Shown piece by piece: positions 36,348 to 46,723 of a stretch of DNA of 64,000 nt. The DNA is from Sphingomonas sp. C3-2. Lineage in GTDB: Bacteria; Pseudomonadota; Alphaproteobacteria; Sphingomonadales; Sphingomonadaceae. The position numbers and the translations under genes are program-made. The stretch is from positions 1,550,001 through 1,614,000 of the forward strand of contig NZ_CP130322.1 of NCBI RefSeq assembly GCF_033025475.1, written 5' to 3'. Under the pieces are notes generated by a model. The model saw only the letters and a program-made list of their open reading frames with translations. It searched no databases and was not told the DNA's origin. The stretch's first letter is position 1, and the number at the start of each line of letters is the position of its first letter.

Positions 36348-36749
36348 ATGAAGATCGGAGACGCATCCAAGGCCAGCGGCGTTTCACAGCGCATGATCCG
36401 CCATTATGAGGGCATTGGCCTGATCGACGCCGCGCCCCGGCGCGCGTCCGGCTACCGCGACTATTCCCCCACCGATATCCACCGGTTGCGTTTCATCGCC
36501 AATGCCCGCGATCTCGGCTTCCCGATCGAGGAAATTCGCGCGCTGCTCGATCTCTGGTCCGATTCCGCGCGCTCCAGCGCCGAGGTAAAGAAACTCGCGC
36601 TCACCCGCGCCGAAGAACTGCAACGCAAGGCCGAGGCGCTGGCCGCGATGCGCGACACGCTGATAGACTTGGCCAATCGCTGTCAGGGCAATGACCGGCC
36701 CGATTGCCCGATCCTTGCGCGCCTCGCCGAAAACGCACCGCCCGCCTGA
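36348..36749 (+). CDS. CueR-type MerR copper-responsive regulator
   Basis: 133-residue MerR-family activator. The N-terminal winged helix is MKIGDASKASGVSQRMIRHYE and the dimerisation helix is followed by a metal loop with Cys112 and Cys120 (C-x7-C) and Ser77, the same residues and numbering that make E. coli CueR specific for Cu(I), Ag(I) and Au(I). CPIL after Cys120 is typical. Usually it sits beside a copper ATPase or chaperone, but neither neighbour is a copper gene here, so its targets are elsewhere. Start at 36348 matches the family N terminus. Confidence 0.9.
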   Translation: MKIGDASKASGVSQRMIRHYEGIGLIDAAPRRASGYRDYSPTDIHRLRFIANARDLGFPIEEIRALLDLWSDSARSSAEVKKLALTRAEELQRKAEALAAMRDTLIDLANRCQGNDRPDCPILARLAENAPPA

Positions 36750-36792
36750 ACCGCTCTTCCCAGCCCCCCGCCATGCGGCTAGCGTGGGTGCA

Positions 36793-37566
36793 ATGACTCT
36801 GCCCGTACCAATCCCCGCCGCCACCCTCGTCATCTTTCGCGAACGCCCCGAAGGGCCGCCCGAACTGCTCGTCGTCGAACGGGCCGGGCAGATGGCCTTT
36901 GCGGCGGGCGCGCTGGTCTTTCCGGGCGGCCGCATCGATCCCGACGATCACCTGATCGCCGCCGATCCCGAACTCTGCGACGGCGCCAGCGACGAGGATG
37001 ACGACCGCGCCGCACGTGTCGCCGCCATTCGCGAGACGATCGAGGAAAGCGGGCTTGCCCCCGGCGTGTTCCCCGCGCCGGATGCCGATGCGCTCGATGC
37101 GATGCGCGCCGCGCTCCACACCGGCACCGCCTTTGCGGTCATTCTGCGGCGCGGCGGCTATCGCCTCGATCTCGACGCGCTGGTGCCGTTCGCGCGCTGG
37201 TGCCCCAATTTCCGCGAAGTCCGCAATTTCGACACGCGCTTCTACATCGCCCGGCTGGCCGATGGCAGCCCCGAAGCCAGCGTCGACGAAACCGAAAATA
37301 CGCGGCTGTTCTGGGCCAGCGCGGCCGAAGCCATCGCCATGGCCGATCGCGGCGAAGCGCATGTCATCTTCCCCACCCGCCGCAATCTCGAAAGGCTCGC
37401 GCTGTTCGACGATTTCGATGACGCGCGCCGCCATGCCGGTGCCTTTCCCGTGCGCCTCATCACCCCCTGGGTGGAAGAACGTGGCGGCGAACCCAGCCTG
37501 TGCATCCCCGACGATGCCGGTTACCCGGTAACCCACCAGTCGCTCGCCGAAGTCCGGCGCAGCTGA
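36793..37566 (+). CDS. NUDIX hydrolase with interrupted Nudix box
   Basis: 257-residue Nudix-fold protein. The Nudix box begins FPGGRIDPDD and resumes about 25 residues later as AAIRETIEESGLA, so the usual GX5EX7REUXEEXGU is split by an acidic insertion; this is the pattern of NUDT19/RP2-like proteins, some of which hydrolyse CoA derivatives. The second half has LVPFARWCPNFREVRNFDTRFYIA. The start at 36793 (MTLPVPIPAATLVIF) begins the conserved region; the frame upstream is the CueR gene read out of phase. Substrate unknown. Confidence 0.85.
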   Translation: MTLPVPIPAATLVIFRERPEGPPELLVVERAGQMAFAAGALVFPGGRIDPDDHLIAADPELCDGASDEDDDRAARVAAIRETIEESGLAPGVFPAPDADALDAMRAALHTGTAFAVILRRGGYRLDLDALVPFARWCPNFREVRNFDTRFYIARLADGSPEASVDETENTRLFWASAAEAIAMADRGEAHVIFPTRRNLERLALFDDFDDARRHAGAFPVRLITPWVEERGGEPSLCIPDDAGYPVTHQSLAEVRRS

Positions 37567-37577
37567 TCCAACAAGGT

Positions 37578-37599
37578 GAGCGGCCCCGCTGGGCCGCTC
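37578..37599. terminator. Hairpin between convergent genes
   Basis: Perfect 9-bp GC-rich stem GAGCGGCCC/GGGCCGCTC with a CGCT loop between the Nudix gene and the convergent small membrane-protein gene. No U-tract on either side, so termination strength is uncertain. Confidence 0.5.
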
Positions 37600-37603
37600 C
37601 GGG

Positions 37604-37825
37604 TCAGAAAATCCCGCCGCCGATCATCAGGCGGAGCACGCCCACCACGATCACGACGATGTTGAGGTTGCGGCCGGCGTCGCGATCGGACACCACGCCC
37701 AGCGCCAGCCCCACCACCGCCAGCGGGATGATGAACCAGTTGGCCCAGCCCAGAAGCGGCAGGAACGCCAGCACCGCCAGCACAAGCGCCACCGCGCCGA
37801 TGACGAGCGAAACGATATTCAGCAT
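37604..37825 (-). CDS. Small membrane protein of unknown function
   Basis: 73-residue very hydrophobic protein with two to three transmembrane helices (about 3-20, 26-44 and 53-70), separated by a short VSDRDAGRN turn. Resembles small DUF4190-like or generic bacterial membrane proteins; no functional motif. It begins four bases after the stop of the 186-residue membrane gene and is probably its operon partner. Confidence 0.7.
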   Translation of the reverse strand: MLNIVSLVIGAVALVLAVLAFLPLLGWANWFIIPLAVVGLALGVVSDRDAGRNLNIVVIVVGVLRLMIGGGIF

Positions 37826-37829
37826 TGAA

Positions 37830-38390
37830 TCAAACCTTCGGTTGCGCGGCGGCGGGCAGGAACCAGCGCGCGATCACCAATCCGCCGACCGCCAGCATGA
37901 CCGTATCGGCAATAAAGACATAAATGGCATGCGCCCAGTCGACATGCATCCAGATCGGCTCGCCCAGATGGATGAGCGCGGCGGCCGCCACCGAAAACAG
38001 CACGACCAGCCGGGCGCGCGATCCGAAATCGGCGACGCGCGCGGAGATCCCCAAAAGCGCAAAGCCGAGGATCAGCGCCACGATCAGCTCATGGATGAAA
38101 CCTTGGACGATCGCCCCCATGTCCGACACGGGAAAACCGCTCAGATTATAATGGACCATCGCCACCGGGCCCTTGCCGTACAGCACGGTGCCCTGCGCCG
38201 TGCCCGGATCGGGGATGACATAGGTGCCGGTCTGCGCCAGATCGCGCGCCAGCGCGGCCTGGATATTGGCGCTCTGCACGGCGTCGATACTGCCATGCGC
38301 GATCATGTAGAGCGGTGTTGCGTAGAAGATGAAGCCGGTGATGAACATGGCGACGGCGGCGGCAATCGCCCCGAGCAGCATTTTGGGCAT
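37830..38390 (-). CDS. Four-helix membrane protein of unknown function
   Basis: 186-residue integral membrane protein with helices near residues 6-25, 105-125, 130-150 and 158-178, and a periplasmic loop between the first two (about 30-95) containing GTYVIPDPGTAQGTVLYGKGPVAMVHYNL. No recognised catalytic motif. The gene has a strong ribosome site (GGGAGGG) and is preceded by a 16-bp perfect palindrome that may regulate it. Transcribed with the 73-residue membrane protein downstream. Confidence 0.75.
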   Translation of the reverse strand: MPKMLLGAIAAAVAMFITGFIFYATPLYMIAHGSIDAVQSANIQAALARDLAQTGTYVIPDPGTAQGTVLYGKGPVAMVHYNLSGFPVSDMGAIVQGFIHELIVALILGFALLGISARVADFGSRARLVVLFSVAAAALIHLGEPIWMHVDWAHAIYVFIADTVMLAVGGLVIARWFLPAAAQPKV

Positions 38391-38436
38391 CGATCCCTCC
38401 CTGTTCTTCGGGATCGAAGCCTAAGCACGGGCTATG

Positions 38437-38452
38437 CTTTTGCAAGCAAAAG
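38437..38452. promoter_or_regulatory. 16-bp palindrome upstream of membrane-protein gene
   Basis: CTTTTGC-AA-GCAAAAG is a perfect palindrome 47 bases before the start of the 186-residue membrane protein and downstream of gmk on the same strand. Its AT-rich arms stand out from the surroundings. Candidate operator; the regulator is unknown. Confidence 0.4.
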
Positions 38453-38494
38453 GAGAGATGGGCGACACGGTGGCTTGCCGGCCGCCCGCCGGGA

Positions 38495-39145
38495 TCAGCT
38501 CTGCAGCTTGCGGATGAAACCAATGAGCCCGGTCTGGCGGCTGCGCTTCAGCCGTTCGGCCTGCAGGATCGTGCGCACCTTTTCGAAGCACTGCTCGGCA
38601 TCGTCGTTCACCAGAACATAGTCATAGCTGTCCCAGTGCGCGATTTCGCCGGCGGCGCGTGCCATGCGGCGATCGATCACCTCGTCGCTGTCGGTGCCGC
38701 GGCCGCGCAGGCGGCGTTCCAGCTCGACCATCGAGGGCGGCAGGATGAACACGCGCACCACGTCGCCGCCCGCCAGCTGGTACAGCTGCTGCGCGCCCTG
38801 CCAGTCGATATCGAACAGCACGTCGCGGCCCGCGCTCAGCATTTCCTCAACCGGCGCGCGCGGCGTGCCATAGCGGTTGTCGAACACATGCGCCCATTCG
38901 AGGAATTCATGGTTCGTCGCCATTTCGCGAAACTTCTCGAGATCGACGAAATGATAATCGACCCCGTCCTGCTCGCCGGGGCGGATAGGACGCGTCGTCG
39001 CCGAAACCGACATCGACAGCCCGTCATCCGACGCCAGCAGCTTGCGCGCGATGGTGGATTTGCCCGCGCCCGAGGGCGAGGAAAGAACGAAAAGCACGCC
39101 ACGGCGCTTGAAGCCATGGGGATCGGATGGGTTCTTGTCGGCCAT
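38495..39145 (-). CDS. gmk: Guanylate kinase
   Basis: 216-residue enzyme phosphorylating GMP to GDP with ATP. The P-loop is SSPSGAGKST, followed by the GMP-binding segment TTRPIRPGEQDGVDYHFV and the lid region DIDWQGAQQLY. Length and architecture are standard. It is transcribed leftward and divergent from the cation-efflux gene; nothing suggests an operon with the membrane genes beyond a ~100-base gap. Confidence 0.97.
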   Translation of the reverse strand: MADKNPSDPHGFKRRGVLFVLSSPSGAGKSTIARKLLASDDGLSMSVSATTRPIRPGEQDGVDYHFVDLEKFREMATNHEFLEWAHVFDNRYGTPRAPVEEMLSAGRDVLFDIDWQGAQQLYQLAGGDVVRVFILPPSMVELERRLRGRGTDSDEVIDRRMARAAGEIAHWDSYDYVLVNDDAEQCFEKVRTILQAERLKRSRQTGLIGFIRKLQS

Positions 39146-39236
39146 GGCCGCTAGTGCCGTGTCATCGTCGCGCCGTCAATCGCCCGCGCCACCGATGGGC
39201 TAGCATATCACGGCGCCTCTCGGTTACGCTGCCGGC

Positions 39237-40220
39237 ATGGCATCGGATCGGCCCCATGTTCACGACCCTGCGCATGACGATCACGATCATGCGGACCACG
39301 GCCATGATCATGCGCATAGCCATGGTCACGGCCACTCGCATGCCCCCACCAGCTTCGGCACCGCCTTCGCCATCGCGATCACGCTCAACGCGCTGTTCGT
39401 CGTGATCGAGGCGGCGGCCGGGTTCTGGACCGGCTCGATGGCGCTGCTCGCCGATGCGGGGCACAATCTGTCCGATGTGCTCGGCCTCATCGTCGCCTGG
39501 ACGGGGGCAACGCTTGCGAAACGCCCCGCGTCCAAACGCTTCACCTATGGGCTGCGCGGATCGACGATCCTCGCCGCGATGCTCAACGCGCTCTTCCTGC
39601 TCGTCGCGATCGGCGCGATCGCGCTCGAGGCGATCCAGCGTTTCGGCAATCCCCACCCGGTTGCCGGCGCCACCGTCATCTGGGTGGCGGCCGCCGGCAT
39701 CGCCATCAACGCGGGCACCGCGCTCCTTTTCCTGAAGGGGCGCCACAGCGATCTCAACATTCGCGGCGCCTATCTTCACATGGCCGCCGATGCGGGTGTC
39801 TCGGCGGGCGTCGTGCTCGCCGGAATCGCGATCCTGTATACTGGCGCGCAGTGGATCGATCCGGCGATCAGCCTCGTCATCGCCGCCGTCATCTTCTGGG
39901 GCACCTGGGGACTGCTGAACGATTCGGTCGCGCTGTCGCTCGCCGGCGTGCCCGCGCAGATCGATCCTGACCGGGTCGAGCAGGAACTGCTCGATACCCC
40001 CGGCGTCACCCGTGTCCACGATCTGCATATCTGGGCGATGAGCACCACCGAGGCAGCGCTCACCGCGCATATCCTCGTCCCCGGCGGGCATCCGGGCGAT
40101 GCGTTTCTCGACGATATCGCCACGCGGCTGTCCCGCAATTTCGGGATCCGGCACAGCACCATCCAGGTCGAAACCGGGGACGGCAGCCCCTGCCGGATGG
40201 AAGCAGCGGGCTGTATCTAG
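39237..40220 (+). CDS. Cation diffusion facilitator (zinc-type efflux)
   Basis: 327-residue CDF-family proton/metal antiporter, exporting Zn2+ or related ions across the inner membrane. A His/Asp-rich N-terminal tail (about residues 5-38) precedes six helices; metal-site motifs are LLADAGHNLSDV in TM2 and HMAADAGVSAG in TM5 and the C-terminal cytoplasmic domain carries DLHIWAMSTTEAALTAHIL. It resembles CzcD/ZitB. Adjacent CueR-type regulator and this gene do not share an operon, so metal control is unproven. Confidence 0.92.
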   Translation: MASDRPHVHDPAHDDHDHADHGHDHAHSHGHGHSHAPTSFGTAFAIAITLNALFVVIEAAAGFWTGSMALLADAGHNLSDVLGLIVAWTGATLAKRPASKRFTYGLRGSTILAAMLNALFLLVAIGAIALEAIQRFGNPHPVAGATVIWVAAAGIAINAGTALLFLKGRHSDLNIRGAYLHMAADAGVSAGVVLAGIAILYTGAQWIDPAISLVIAAVIFWGTWGLLNDSVALSLAGVPAQIDPDRVEQELLDTPGVTRVHDLHIWAMSTTEAALTAHILVPGGHPGDAFLDDIATRLSRNFGIRHSTIQVETGDGSPCRMEAAGCI

Positions 40221-40230
40221 AGGATCAGGA

Positions 40231-40803
40231 TCAGGCGCCCGGCGTCTTCGCCGCGTCGCGCATATTGCCGATCATCGTCTTCACATCCTTGGGCCGGTTC
40301 ATCAGCGCACCGGGGCTGGCATAGGATTTGAACTTGCCGTCGTCCCAGATGCCCACTTCCAGCTTCTGCGTCGCCGGATCGATCAGGATGAACGCGGCAT
40401 CCGATCCGCCCTCATGCGGCTTGTTGCCCGTGGCAAACAGCACACCTTCCTTCGACAGCGGGCCCGAAACGCCCATATTTTCAAGGAAATCGTCATATTC
40501 ATCGCCCAACAGCGCCTTTAGCGGCGCGGTCAGCACGCTTGCTTCATACAGCTTGATATCGGCCGGATAGCGCCCGACCGCCGTTTCCAGCCCCTGCCAG
40601 CTGCTCACATCGACCGGCCCGGTCGCGGGCGCGGCACCGTTGCCAGCCGCCGGCGGCGCGCCGGTGGCCGCCGCGTTATCCACAGGCGTCACGGCATTGT
40701 CCGCCGCCGCCATATTGGCGTCCTTGGCGCTCTTGTCGCCGCACCCGGCCAGCGTGAGGCCAAGGCCAAGGGGCGCTACCAATATCAGGGCCGCACGGTT
40801 CAT
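40231..40803 (-). CDS. Putative lipoprotein of unknown function
   Basis: 190-residue lipoprotein: signal with lipobox TLAGC (Cys21), a low-complexity linker of Ala, Pro, Asn and Gly (about 25-65), then a conserved domain from WQGLETAVGRYP to VKTMIGNMRDA. No enzymatic residues recognised; the RYPADIKLYEASVL and DDFLENMGVSGPLS segments suggest a small globular fold. The gene is alone on its strand between the CDF transporter and a 62-residue gene. Confidence 0.7.
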   Translation of the reverse strand: MNRAALILVAPLGLGLTLAGCGDKSAKDANMAAADNAVTPVDNAAATGAPPAAGNGAAPATGPVDVSSWQGLETAVGRYPADIKLYEASVLTAPLKALLGDEYDDFLENMGVSGPLSKEGVLFATGNKPHEGGSDAAFILIDPATQKLEVGIWDDGKFKSYASPGALMNRPKDVKTMIGNMRDAAKTPGA

Positions 40804-40836
40804 CCGCTTCTCCTCCGTCCAAAAAGGTCAGGCGCG

Positions 40837-41025
40837 TCAGCTCTGGCGACGGCGATCGATCATCTTCTTGGCGACATAGGCACCGCCCAGAACCACGCCC
40901 AGCGGCCCCAGTCGGCGCAGGCCGCCCACGGCCGCCGCACCCAAGACCGCGCCGCGCACGCCGCCGCGGCCACCGCGCCGGCTGATTTCGCTTCCCACCA
41001 GCGCACCGATCACCTTGCCAATCAT
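40837..41025 (-). CDS. Small Gly/Arg-rich protein of unknown function
   Basis: 62 residues, Gly-, Ala- and Arg-rich with weakly hydrophobic stretches (MIGKVIGALVGSEI, GPLGVVLGGAYVAKKM). Small proteins of this type with a glycine-zipper look are common in sphingomonads and unassigned. A ribosome-like AGGAGACG precedes the start, and it lies 33 bases before the fumarase-distal intergenic space. Coding status is likely but not certain. Confidence 0.6.
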   Translation of the reverse strand: MIGKVIGALVGSEISRRGGRGGVRGAVLGAAAVGGLRRLGPLGVVLGGAYVAKKMIDRRRQS

Positions 41026-41047
41026 CTTCGTCTCCTGAACAAAATCC

Positions 41048-42439
<1,392 letters not shown>

Positions 42440-42543
42440 GTGTCGACTCCGCAAGGGCGGTCCTGCCGCCGCCCGGGCATCGATCATATGGGCATTGCCG
42501 CGCGGGGCCCAAACCCCGCGCATAAATTATTTGGCTGCTGGAA

Positions 42544-43023
42544 TTATTTCTTGCGGCTGAAGTCGACAGCGACGACGTTCGACCCGTCTTCCACCGGCTC
42601 GGCGCGCGGGCGATCATTCTCGGGCTCGTCATGCGGTTCGGGTTCGGCGTCGTGATGCGCCTGGAACTGCAGCGCGAAATTCACCGCCGGATCGACGAAA
42701 CCGGTGATCGCCGCGAACGGGATAACCAGTCTTGCGGGGATCTGGTTGAAGCTCAGGCCAACCTCGAAACCAATGTCGTCCACCTTCAAATCCCAGAACT
42801 TATTCTGGAGGACGATGGTCATCTCGTCGGGGAAACGCTCGGACAGGTGGCGCGGAATATCGACACCCGGCGCCGCCGTCTTGAAGGTGATGTAGAAATG
42901 GTGCGCGCCCGGCAATCCGCCGGTTTGCTGCACTTCGCCCAACACGCGGCCCACGACGGCGCGCAGCGCCTCCTGGACGATCTCATCATACGGAATCAGG
43001 CTATCGGGCGTATCGTCGCTCAT
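42544..43023 (-). CDS. sspB: SspB-like ClpXP adaptor
   Basis: 159-residue alphaproteobacterial SspB, which tethers ssrA-tagged and other substrates to ClpXP. Conserved SspB segments are IPYDEIVQEALRAVVGRVL, ISLERFPDEMTIVLQNKFWDL-like SERFPDEMTIVLQNKFWDL and FDLEVGLSF-like EVGLSFNQIPARLVIPF. A His/Glu/Asp-rich linker leads to the C-terminal VVAVDFSRKK, the ClpX-binding tail. The start at 43023 follows GGGAGG immediately. It diverges from hisB across about 75 bases. Confidence 0.92.
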   Translation of the reverse strand: MSDDTPDSLIPYDEIVQEALRAVVGRVLGEVQQTGGLPGAHHFYITFKTAAPGVDIPRHLSERFPDEMTIVLQNKFWDLKVDDIGFEVGLSFNQIPARLVIPFAAITGFVDPAVNFALQFQAHHDAEPEPHDEPENDRPRAEPVEDGSNVVAVDFSRKK

Positions 43024-43098
43024 CCTCCCTAGGTGGACGCTCGATCCGCGTCGGTCAAGACATTGCACCACGGCGCGCCCGCGCCTATGGGACCGGGC

Positions 43099-43695
43099 AT
43101 GCGCACGGCCCTTATTCATCGCAAGACGAACGAGACCGACATTGAAGTCGAACTCGATCTCGACGGTACCGGCATCTATCAGGTGTCGACCGGAATTGGC
43201 TTTCTCGATCATATGCTTGAGCAGCTTTCGCGGCACTCGCTGATCGATCTTCGGGTGAAGGCCATCGGCGATCTCCATATCGATCAGCACCACACCACCG
43301 AAGATTGCGGGATCGCGATCGGCGAAGCGGTGCTGAAGGCGCTGGGCGATCGCAAGGGCATCACCCGTTATGGCCATGCCTATGCGCCGATGGACGAAAC
43401 GCTCACGCGCTGCGCGATCGATATTTCGGGCCGCCCCTATCTGGTGTGGAAGGCCGAGTTCACCCAGCCGCGTCTGGGCGATCTCGATACCGAGCTGATC
43501 GAACACTGGTTCCACAGCTTTGCGGGCTCGGCGGGCATCACGCTCCATCTCGAGGCGCTCTACGGGCGCAACAACCACCATATTTCGGAAAGCGCGTTCA
43601 AGGCGCTGGCCCGCGCGCTGCGCATCGCGATCGAGATCGATCCGCGCAAGGCCGATTCGGTGCCCTCGACCAAGGGAACGCTGGGGGGTGTCTGA
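43099..43695 (+). CDS. hisB: Imidazoleglycerol-phosphate dehydratase
   Basis: 198-residue dehydratase of histidine biosynthesis (imidazoleglycerol phosphate to imidazoleacetol phosphate). Metal-binding histidine motifs are [26 protein letters not shown] and [17 protein letters not shown]; the length is that of the monofunctional enzyme. Start at 43099 ([17 protein letters not shown]). It opens the hisB-H-A-F-E cluster; the gene end overlaps hisH by eight bases. Confidence 0.96.
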   Translation: MRTALIHRKTNETDIEVELDLDGTGIYQVSTGIGFLDHMLEQLSRHSLIDLRVKAIGDLHIDQHHTTEDCGIAIGEAVLKALGDRKGITRYGHAYAPMDETLTRCAIDISGRPYLVWKAEFTQPRLGDLDTELIEHWFHSFAGSAGITLHLEALYGRNNHHISESAFKALARALRIAIEIDPRKADSVPSTKGTLGGV

Positions 43696-44308
43696 CCGGA
43701 TCGCGCTGATCGATTACGGCGCCGGCAATCTCCATTCGGTCCACAATGCGCTGAAGGCGGCGGGGGCGAGCACCGTCGCCGTCACCGCCGACCCGGCAGC
43801 GGTTCTGGCGGCGGACCGCATCGTGCTTCCCGGCGTCGGCGCCTTTGCCGCCTGTGCTTCGGCGCTGGCCGCGATTCCGGGCATGCGTGCGGCGCTCGAC
43901 GAAGCCGTGCTCGCCAAGGCGCGCCCCTTTCTCGGCATTTGCGTCGGCATGCAGTTGCTTGCCGACCGCGGCGAGGAATTTGGCGGTGAAGCCGGGCTTG
44001 GCTGGATTCCGGGCACGGTCAAGCAGCTCACCCCCGCCGATCCGGCGTGCAAGGTGCCGCATATGGGCTGGAACGATGTTCTACCGGCCACCCCGCACCC
44101 GCTGATCACGGCGGGCGAGGCCTATTATCTGCACAGCTTCTATTTCGACGCCGCCAACCCCGCCCATGTCGTCGCGACGAGCGATCATGGCGGTCCGGTC
44201 ACCGCCGCCGTCGCGCGCGACACGATCATCGGCGTCCAGTTCCATCCCGAAAAGAGCCAGCAATACGGGCTCGATTTCCTCGCCCGTTTTCTGGAGTGGC
44301 AACCATGA
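43688..44308 (+). CDS. hisH: Imidazole glycerol phosphate synthase, glutaminase subunit
   Basis: 206-residue class I amidotransferase that feeds ammonia to HisF. The catalytic nucleophile is in [11 protein letters not shown], and FHPEKSQ holds the catalytic His and Glu. Starting codon is GTG at 43688, overlapping hisB, with a GGGG-rich ribosome site. Its stop overlaps the hisA ATG as ATGA. Confidence 0.95.
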   Translation: MSDRIALIDYGAGNLHSVHNALKAAGASTVAVTADPAAVLAADRIVLPGVGAFAACASALAAIPGMRAALDEAVLAKARPFLGICVGMQLLADRGEEFGGEAGLGWIPGTVKQLTPADPACKVPHMGWNDVLPATPHPLITAGEAYYLHSFYFDAANPAHVVATSDHGGPVTAAVARDTIIGVQFHPEKSQQYGLDFLARFLEWQP

Positions 44309-45036
44309 GCCTCATCATCTTCCCCGCCATCGATCTCAAGGGCGGCCAAGTCGTCCGCCTTGCCGAGGGCGATATGGACCGCGCCACCGTCTATGGTGAC
44401 AACCCCGCCGCGCAGGCGCTGCTCTTCGCCGAAGCCGGCGCGGGCCATCTTCATGTCGTCGATCTCGACGGCGCCTTTGCCGGCAATTCGGTCAATGGTG
44501 ATGCGGTAAAGGCAATCGTTGAGGCGTTTCCCGGCCATGTCCAGCTTGGCGGCGGCATCCGCACCCGCGAGTCGATCGAACGCTGGTTCGATCTCGGCGT
44601 GGCGCGCGTGGTGATCGGTACCGCCGCGCTCGACAATCCCGAACTGGTGCGCGAGGCCGCACGCGATTTCCCCGGCGGCATCGTCGTCGCGGTCGACGCG
44701 CGCGACGGTCTGGTCGCCACCAAGGGCTGGGCCGATGTGTCCGACGTACCCGTGGTCGACATGGCCCGCCGTTTCGAGGATGCGGGCGTCGCCGCGCTGC
44801 TCTTCACCGATGTCGGCCGCGACGGCCTGCTCAAGGGCTGCAATGTCGAGGCGACGGTCGATCTCGCGCGCGCCACCGACATTCCGGTCATCGCCTCGGG
44901 CGGCGTCGCGGGGATCAGCGACATCCACATGCTCGCCATCCATGCCCGCGACGGGATCGAAGGCGTCATCACCGGCCGCGCGCTGTATGACGGCCGGCTC
45001 GACCTCAAGGCCGCGCTGGCGATCGCCGCGCAATGA
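44305..45036 (+). CDS. hisA: ProFAR isomerase
   Basis: 243-residue TIM-barrel isomerase converting ProFAR to PRFAR. Catalytic Asp residues occur in FPAIDLKGG and [10 protein letters not shown], and phosphate is bound by QLGGGIRT and [19 protein letters not shown] start overlaps hisH by four bases; the stop overlaps hisF by four bases. Confidence 0.96.
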   Translation: MSLIIFPAIDLKGGQVVRLAEGDMDRATVYGDNPAAQALLFAEAGAGHLHVVDLDGAFAGNSVNGDAVKAIVEAFPGHVQLGGGIRTRESIERWFDLGVARVVIGTAALDNPELVREAARDFPGGIVVAVDARDGLVATKGWADVSDVPVVDMARRFEDAGVAALLFTDVGRDGLLKGCNVEATVDLARATDIPVIASGGVAGISDIHMLAIHARDGIEGVITGRALYDGRLDLKAALAIAAQ

Positions 45037-45809
45037 CGGTCCGGGCGCGCGTCATCCCCTGTCTCGACGTGGCAGGCGGCCGCGTCGTCAAGGGTGTCAA
45101 TTTCGTCGACCTGCGCGATGCGGGCGATCCGGTCGAATCCGCGCGCGCCTATGATGCGGCGGGCGCGGACGAGCTGTGCTTTCTCGATATTTCCGCCAGC
45201 CATGAAGGCCGCGGCACGCTGATCGACATGGTCCGCCGCACCGCCGAGGTCTGCTTCATGCCGCTCACGGTGGGCGGCGGCGTGCGCAGCGCCGATGATG
45301 CGCGCACGCTGCTCCTCGCCGGGGCCGACAAGGTCGCCGTCAACAGCGCCGCCGTCTCGCGGCCCGAGGTTGTCGCCGATATTGCCGAGCGTTTCGGCAG
45401 CCAGTGCATCGTCGCCTCGGTCGACGCGCGCCAGGTCGAACCCGGCCGCTGGGAAATCTTCACCCATGGCGGGCGCCGCGAAACCGGGATCGACGCGGTC
45501 GAACACGCTATCAGGCTGGCAAGCCTTGGGGCGGGCGAACTGCTCGTCACCTCGATGGACCGTGACGGCACGCGCGACGGTTATGATCTTGCGCTCATCC
45601 GCACCATCGCCGATGCCGTCAGCGTCCCCGTGGTCGCCAGCGGCGGCGTCGGCGCGCTCGATCATCTCGTCGCCGGCATCACCGAGGGCCATGCCAGCGC
45701 GGTGCTCGCCGCATCGATCTTCCATTTCGGGCAGCACAGCGTGGCCGAGGCGCATGCCGCGCTCGCCGCCGCCGGCATCCCCGTCCGCCGCCCGGTCCAA
45801 CATGCTTGA
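45033..45809 (+). CDS. hisF: Imidazole glycerol phosphate synthase, cyclase subunit
   Basis: 258-residue cyclase that combines PRFAR and ammonia from HisH into imidazole-glycerol phosphate and AICAR. Catalytic Asp residues lie in [14 protein letters not shown] and [21 protein letters not shown] and SGGVGALDH bind phosphate. It is a typical TIM barrel with no fusion. Overlaps hisA by four bases and hisE potentially by eight. Confidence 0.96.
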   Translation: MTVRARVIPCLDVAGGRVVKGVNFVDLRDAGDPVESARAYDAAGADELCFLDISASHEGRGTLIDMVRRTAEVCFMPLTVGGGVRSADDARTLLLAGADKVAVNSAAVSRPEVVADIAERFGSQCIVASVDARQVEPGRWEIFTHGGRRETGIDAVEHAIRLASLGAGELLVTSMDRDGTRDGYDLALIRTIADAVSVPVVASGGVGALDHLVAGITEGHASAVLAASIFHFGQHSVAEAHAALAAAGIPVRRPVQHA

Positions 45810-45840
45810 CGCTGACGATGCCGCCGCGCCAACTGCGCGC

Positions 45841-46161
45841 ATGACCGGAACGCTCGCCAGGCTCGAAGCCACCATCCGGGAACGCCGCAAGGCCGATCCC
45901 AGCCAGTCCTATGTCGCCAAGCTCACGCAAAAGGGCCGCGGCAAGATCGCGCAAAAGCTGGGCGAGGAAGCCGTCGAGGCGGTGATCGCCGCCATGGCGG
46001 GCGACCGGCAGGAACTGATCGGCGAATCCGCCGATCTCCTCTTCCATCTCGGCGTGCTGCTCGCCGATCTCGACCTGTCGTTCGACGATGTCCTCGCCGA
46101 GCTTGACCGGCGCGAAGGCACGTCGGGGATCACTGAAAAAGCCTCGCGCCCAAAGGACTGA
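45841..46161 (+). CDS. hisE: Phosphoribosyl-ATP pyrophosphatase
   Basis: 106-residue MazG-like all-helical pyrophosphatase, second step of histidine synthesis. The conserved core is SYVAKLTQKGRGKIAQKLGEEAVEAVIAA with the acidic metal-binding helices ESADLLFHLGVLLAD. Two starts are possible: ATG at 45841 fits the family N terminus (TLARLEATIRER), while an in-frame ATG at 45802 would overlap hisF by eight bases and add 13 residues. Neither has a strong ribosome site. It is followed after four bases by the HIT gene. Confidence 0.92.
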   Translation: MTGTLARLEATIRERRKADPSQSYVAKLTQKGRGKIAQKLGEEAVEAVIAAMAGDRQELIGESADLLFHLGVLLADLDLSFDDVLAELDRREGTSGITEKASRPKD

Positions 46162-46165
46162 AGCC

Positions 46166-46552
46166 ATGCCGATCGACGCCACGCGCCCCTATGATCACGA
46201 CAATGTGTTCGCCAAGATCCTGCGCGGGGAAATCCCCAACAAGACGGTCTATGAAGACGATTATGCGCTGGCGTTCCACGACATCAATCCGCAGGCGCCC
46301 ACCCATATCCTCGTCATCCCCAAGGGCGCCTATGTGTCGTGGGACGATTTCACCGCCAATGCGCCCGACGGTGACGTGGTGGGCTTCATTCGCGCGGTCG
46401 GCCATGTCGCGCGCGAAGCAGGTCTGGTTGCCCCCGGCTACCGCCTGCTCGCCAATGCCGGGCTCGATGCGCATCAGGAGGTGCCACACCTCCATGTCCA
46501 TATTTTTGCCGGTCGCCCGCTCGGCCCGATGCTCGCGCACCCACACGAATAA
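46166..46552 (+). CDS. HIT-family protein (HinT-like)
   Basis: 128-residue HIT hydrolase that cleaves nucleoside phosphoramidates or acyl-AMP. The catalytic motif is HLHVHIFAGR with the three His residues; FAKILRGEIPNKTVYEDDYALAFHDINPQAPTH at the N-terminal side is typical of the HINT branch, about here split by my excerpt limit. It sits at the end of the his cluster, a common alphaproteobacterial arrangement. Start at 46166 is preferred over upstream frame in hisE. Confidence 0.9.
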   Translation: MPIDATRPYDHDNVFAKILRGEIPNKTVYEDDYALAFHDINPQAPTHILVIPKGAYVSWDDFTANAPDGDVVGFIRAVGHVAREAGLVAPGYRLLANAGLDAHQEVPHLHVHIFAGRPLGPMLAHPHE

Positions 46553-46723
46553 GGCCGTAAATTCAGCCGCCCCCGGCAATTTTCTGTCGGGGATGCGGCG
46601 CTATCCGGCCCGCGCGACCACTTTAGACTATTGCGCGCACGAAAATTACGTCTAGGCTTTTTCCCTGCAAAAATTTGTTGGGCCGTCCTGGGGGGAGGCC
46701 CAAGCTTGAGGGGACGCGATTAG

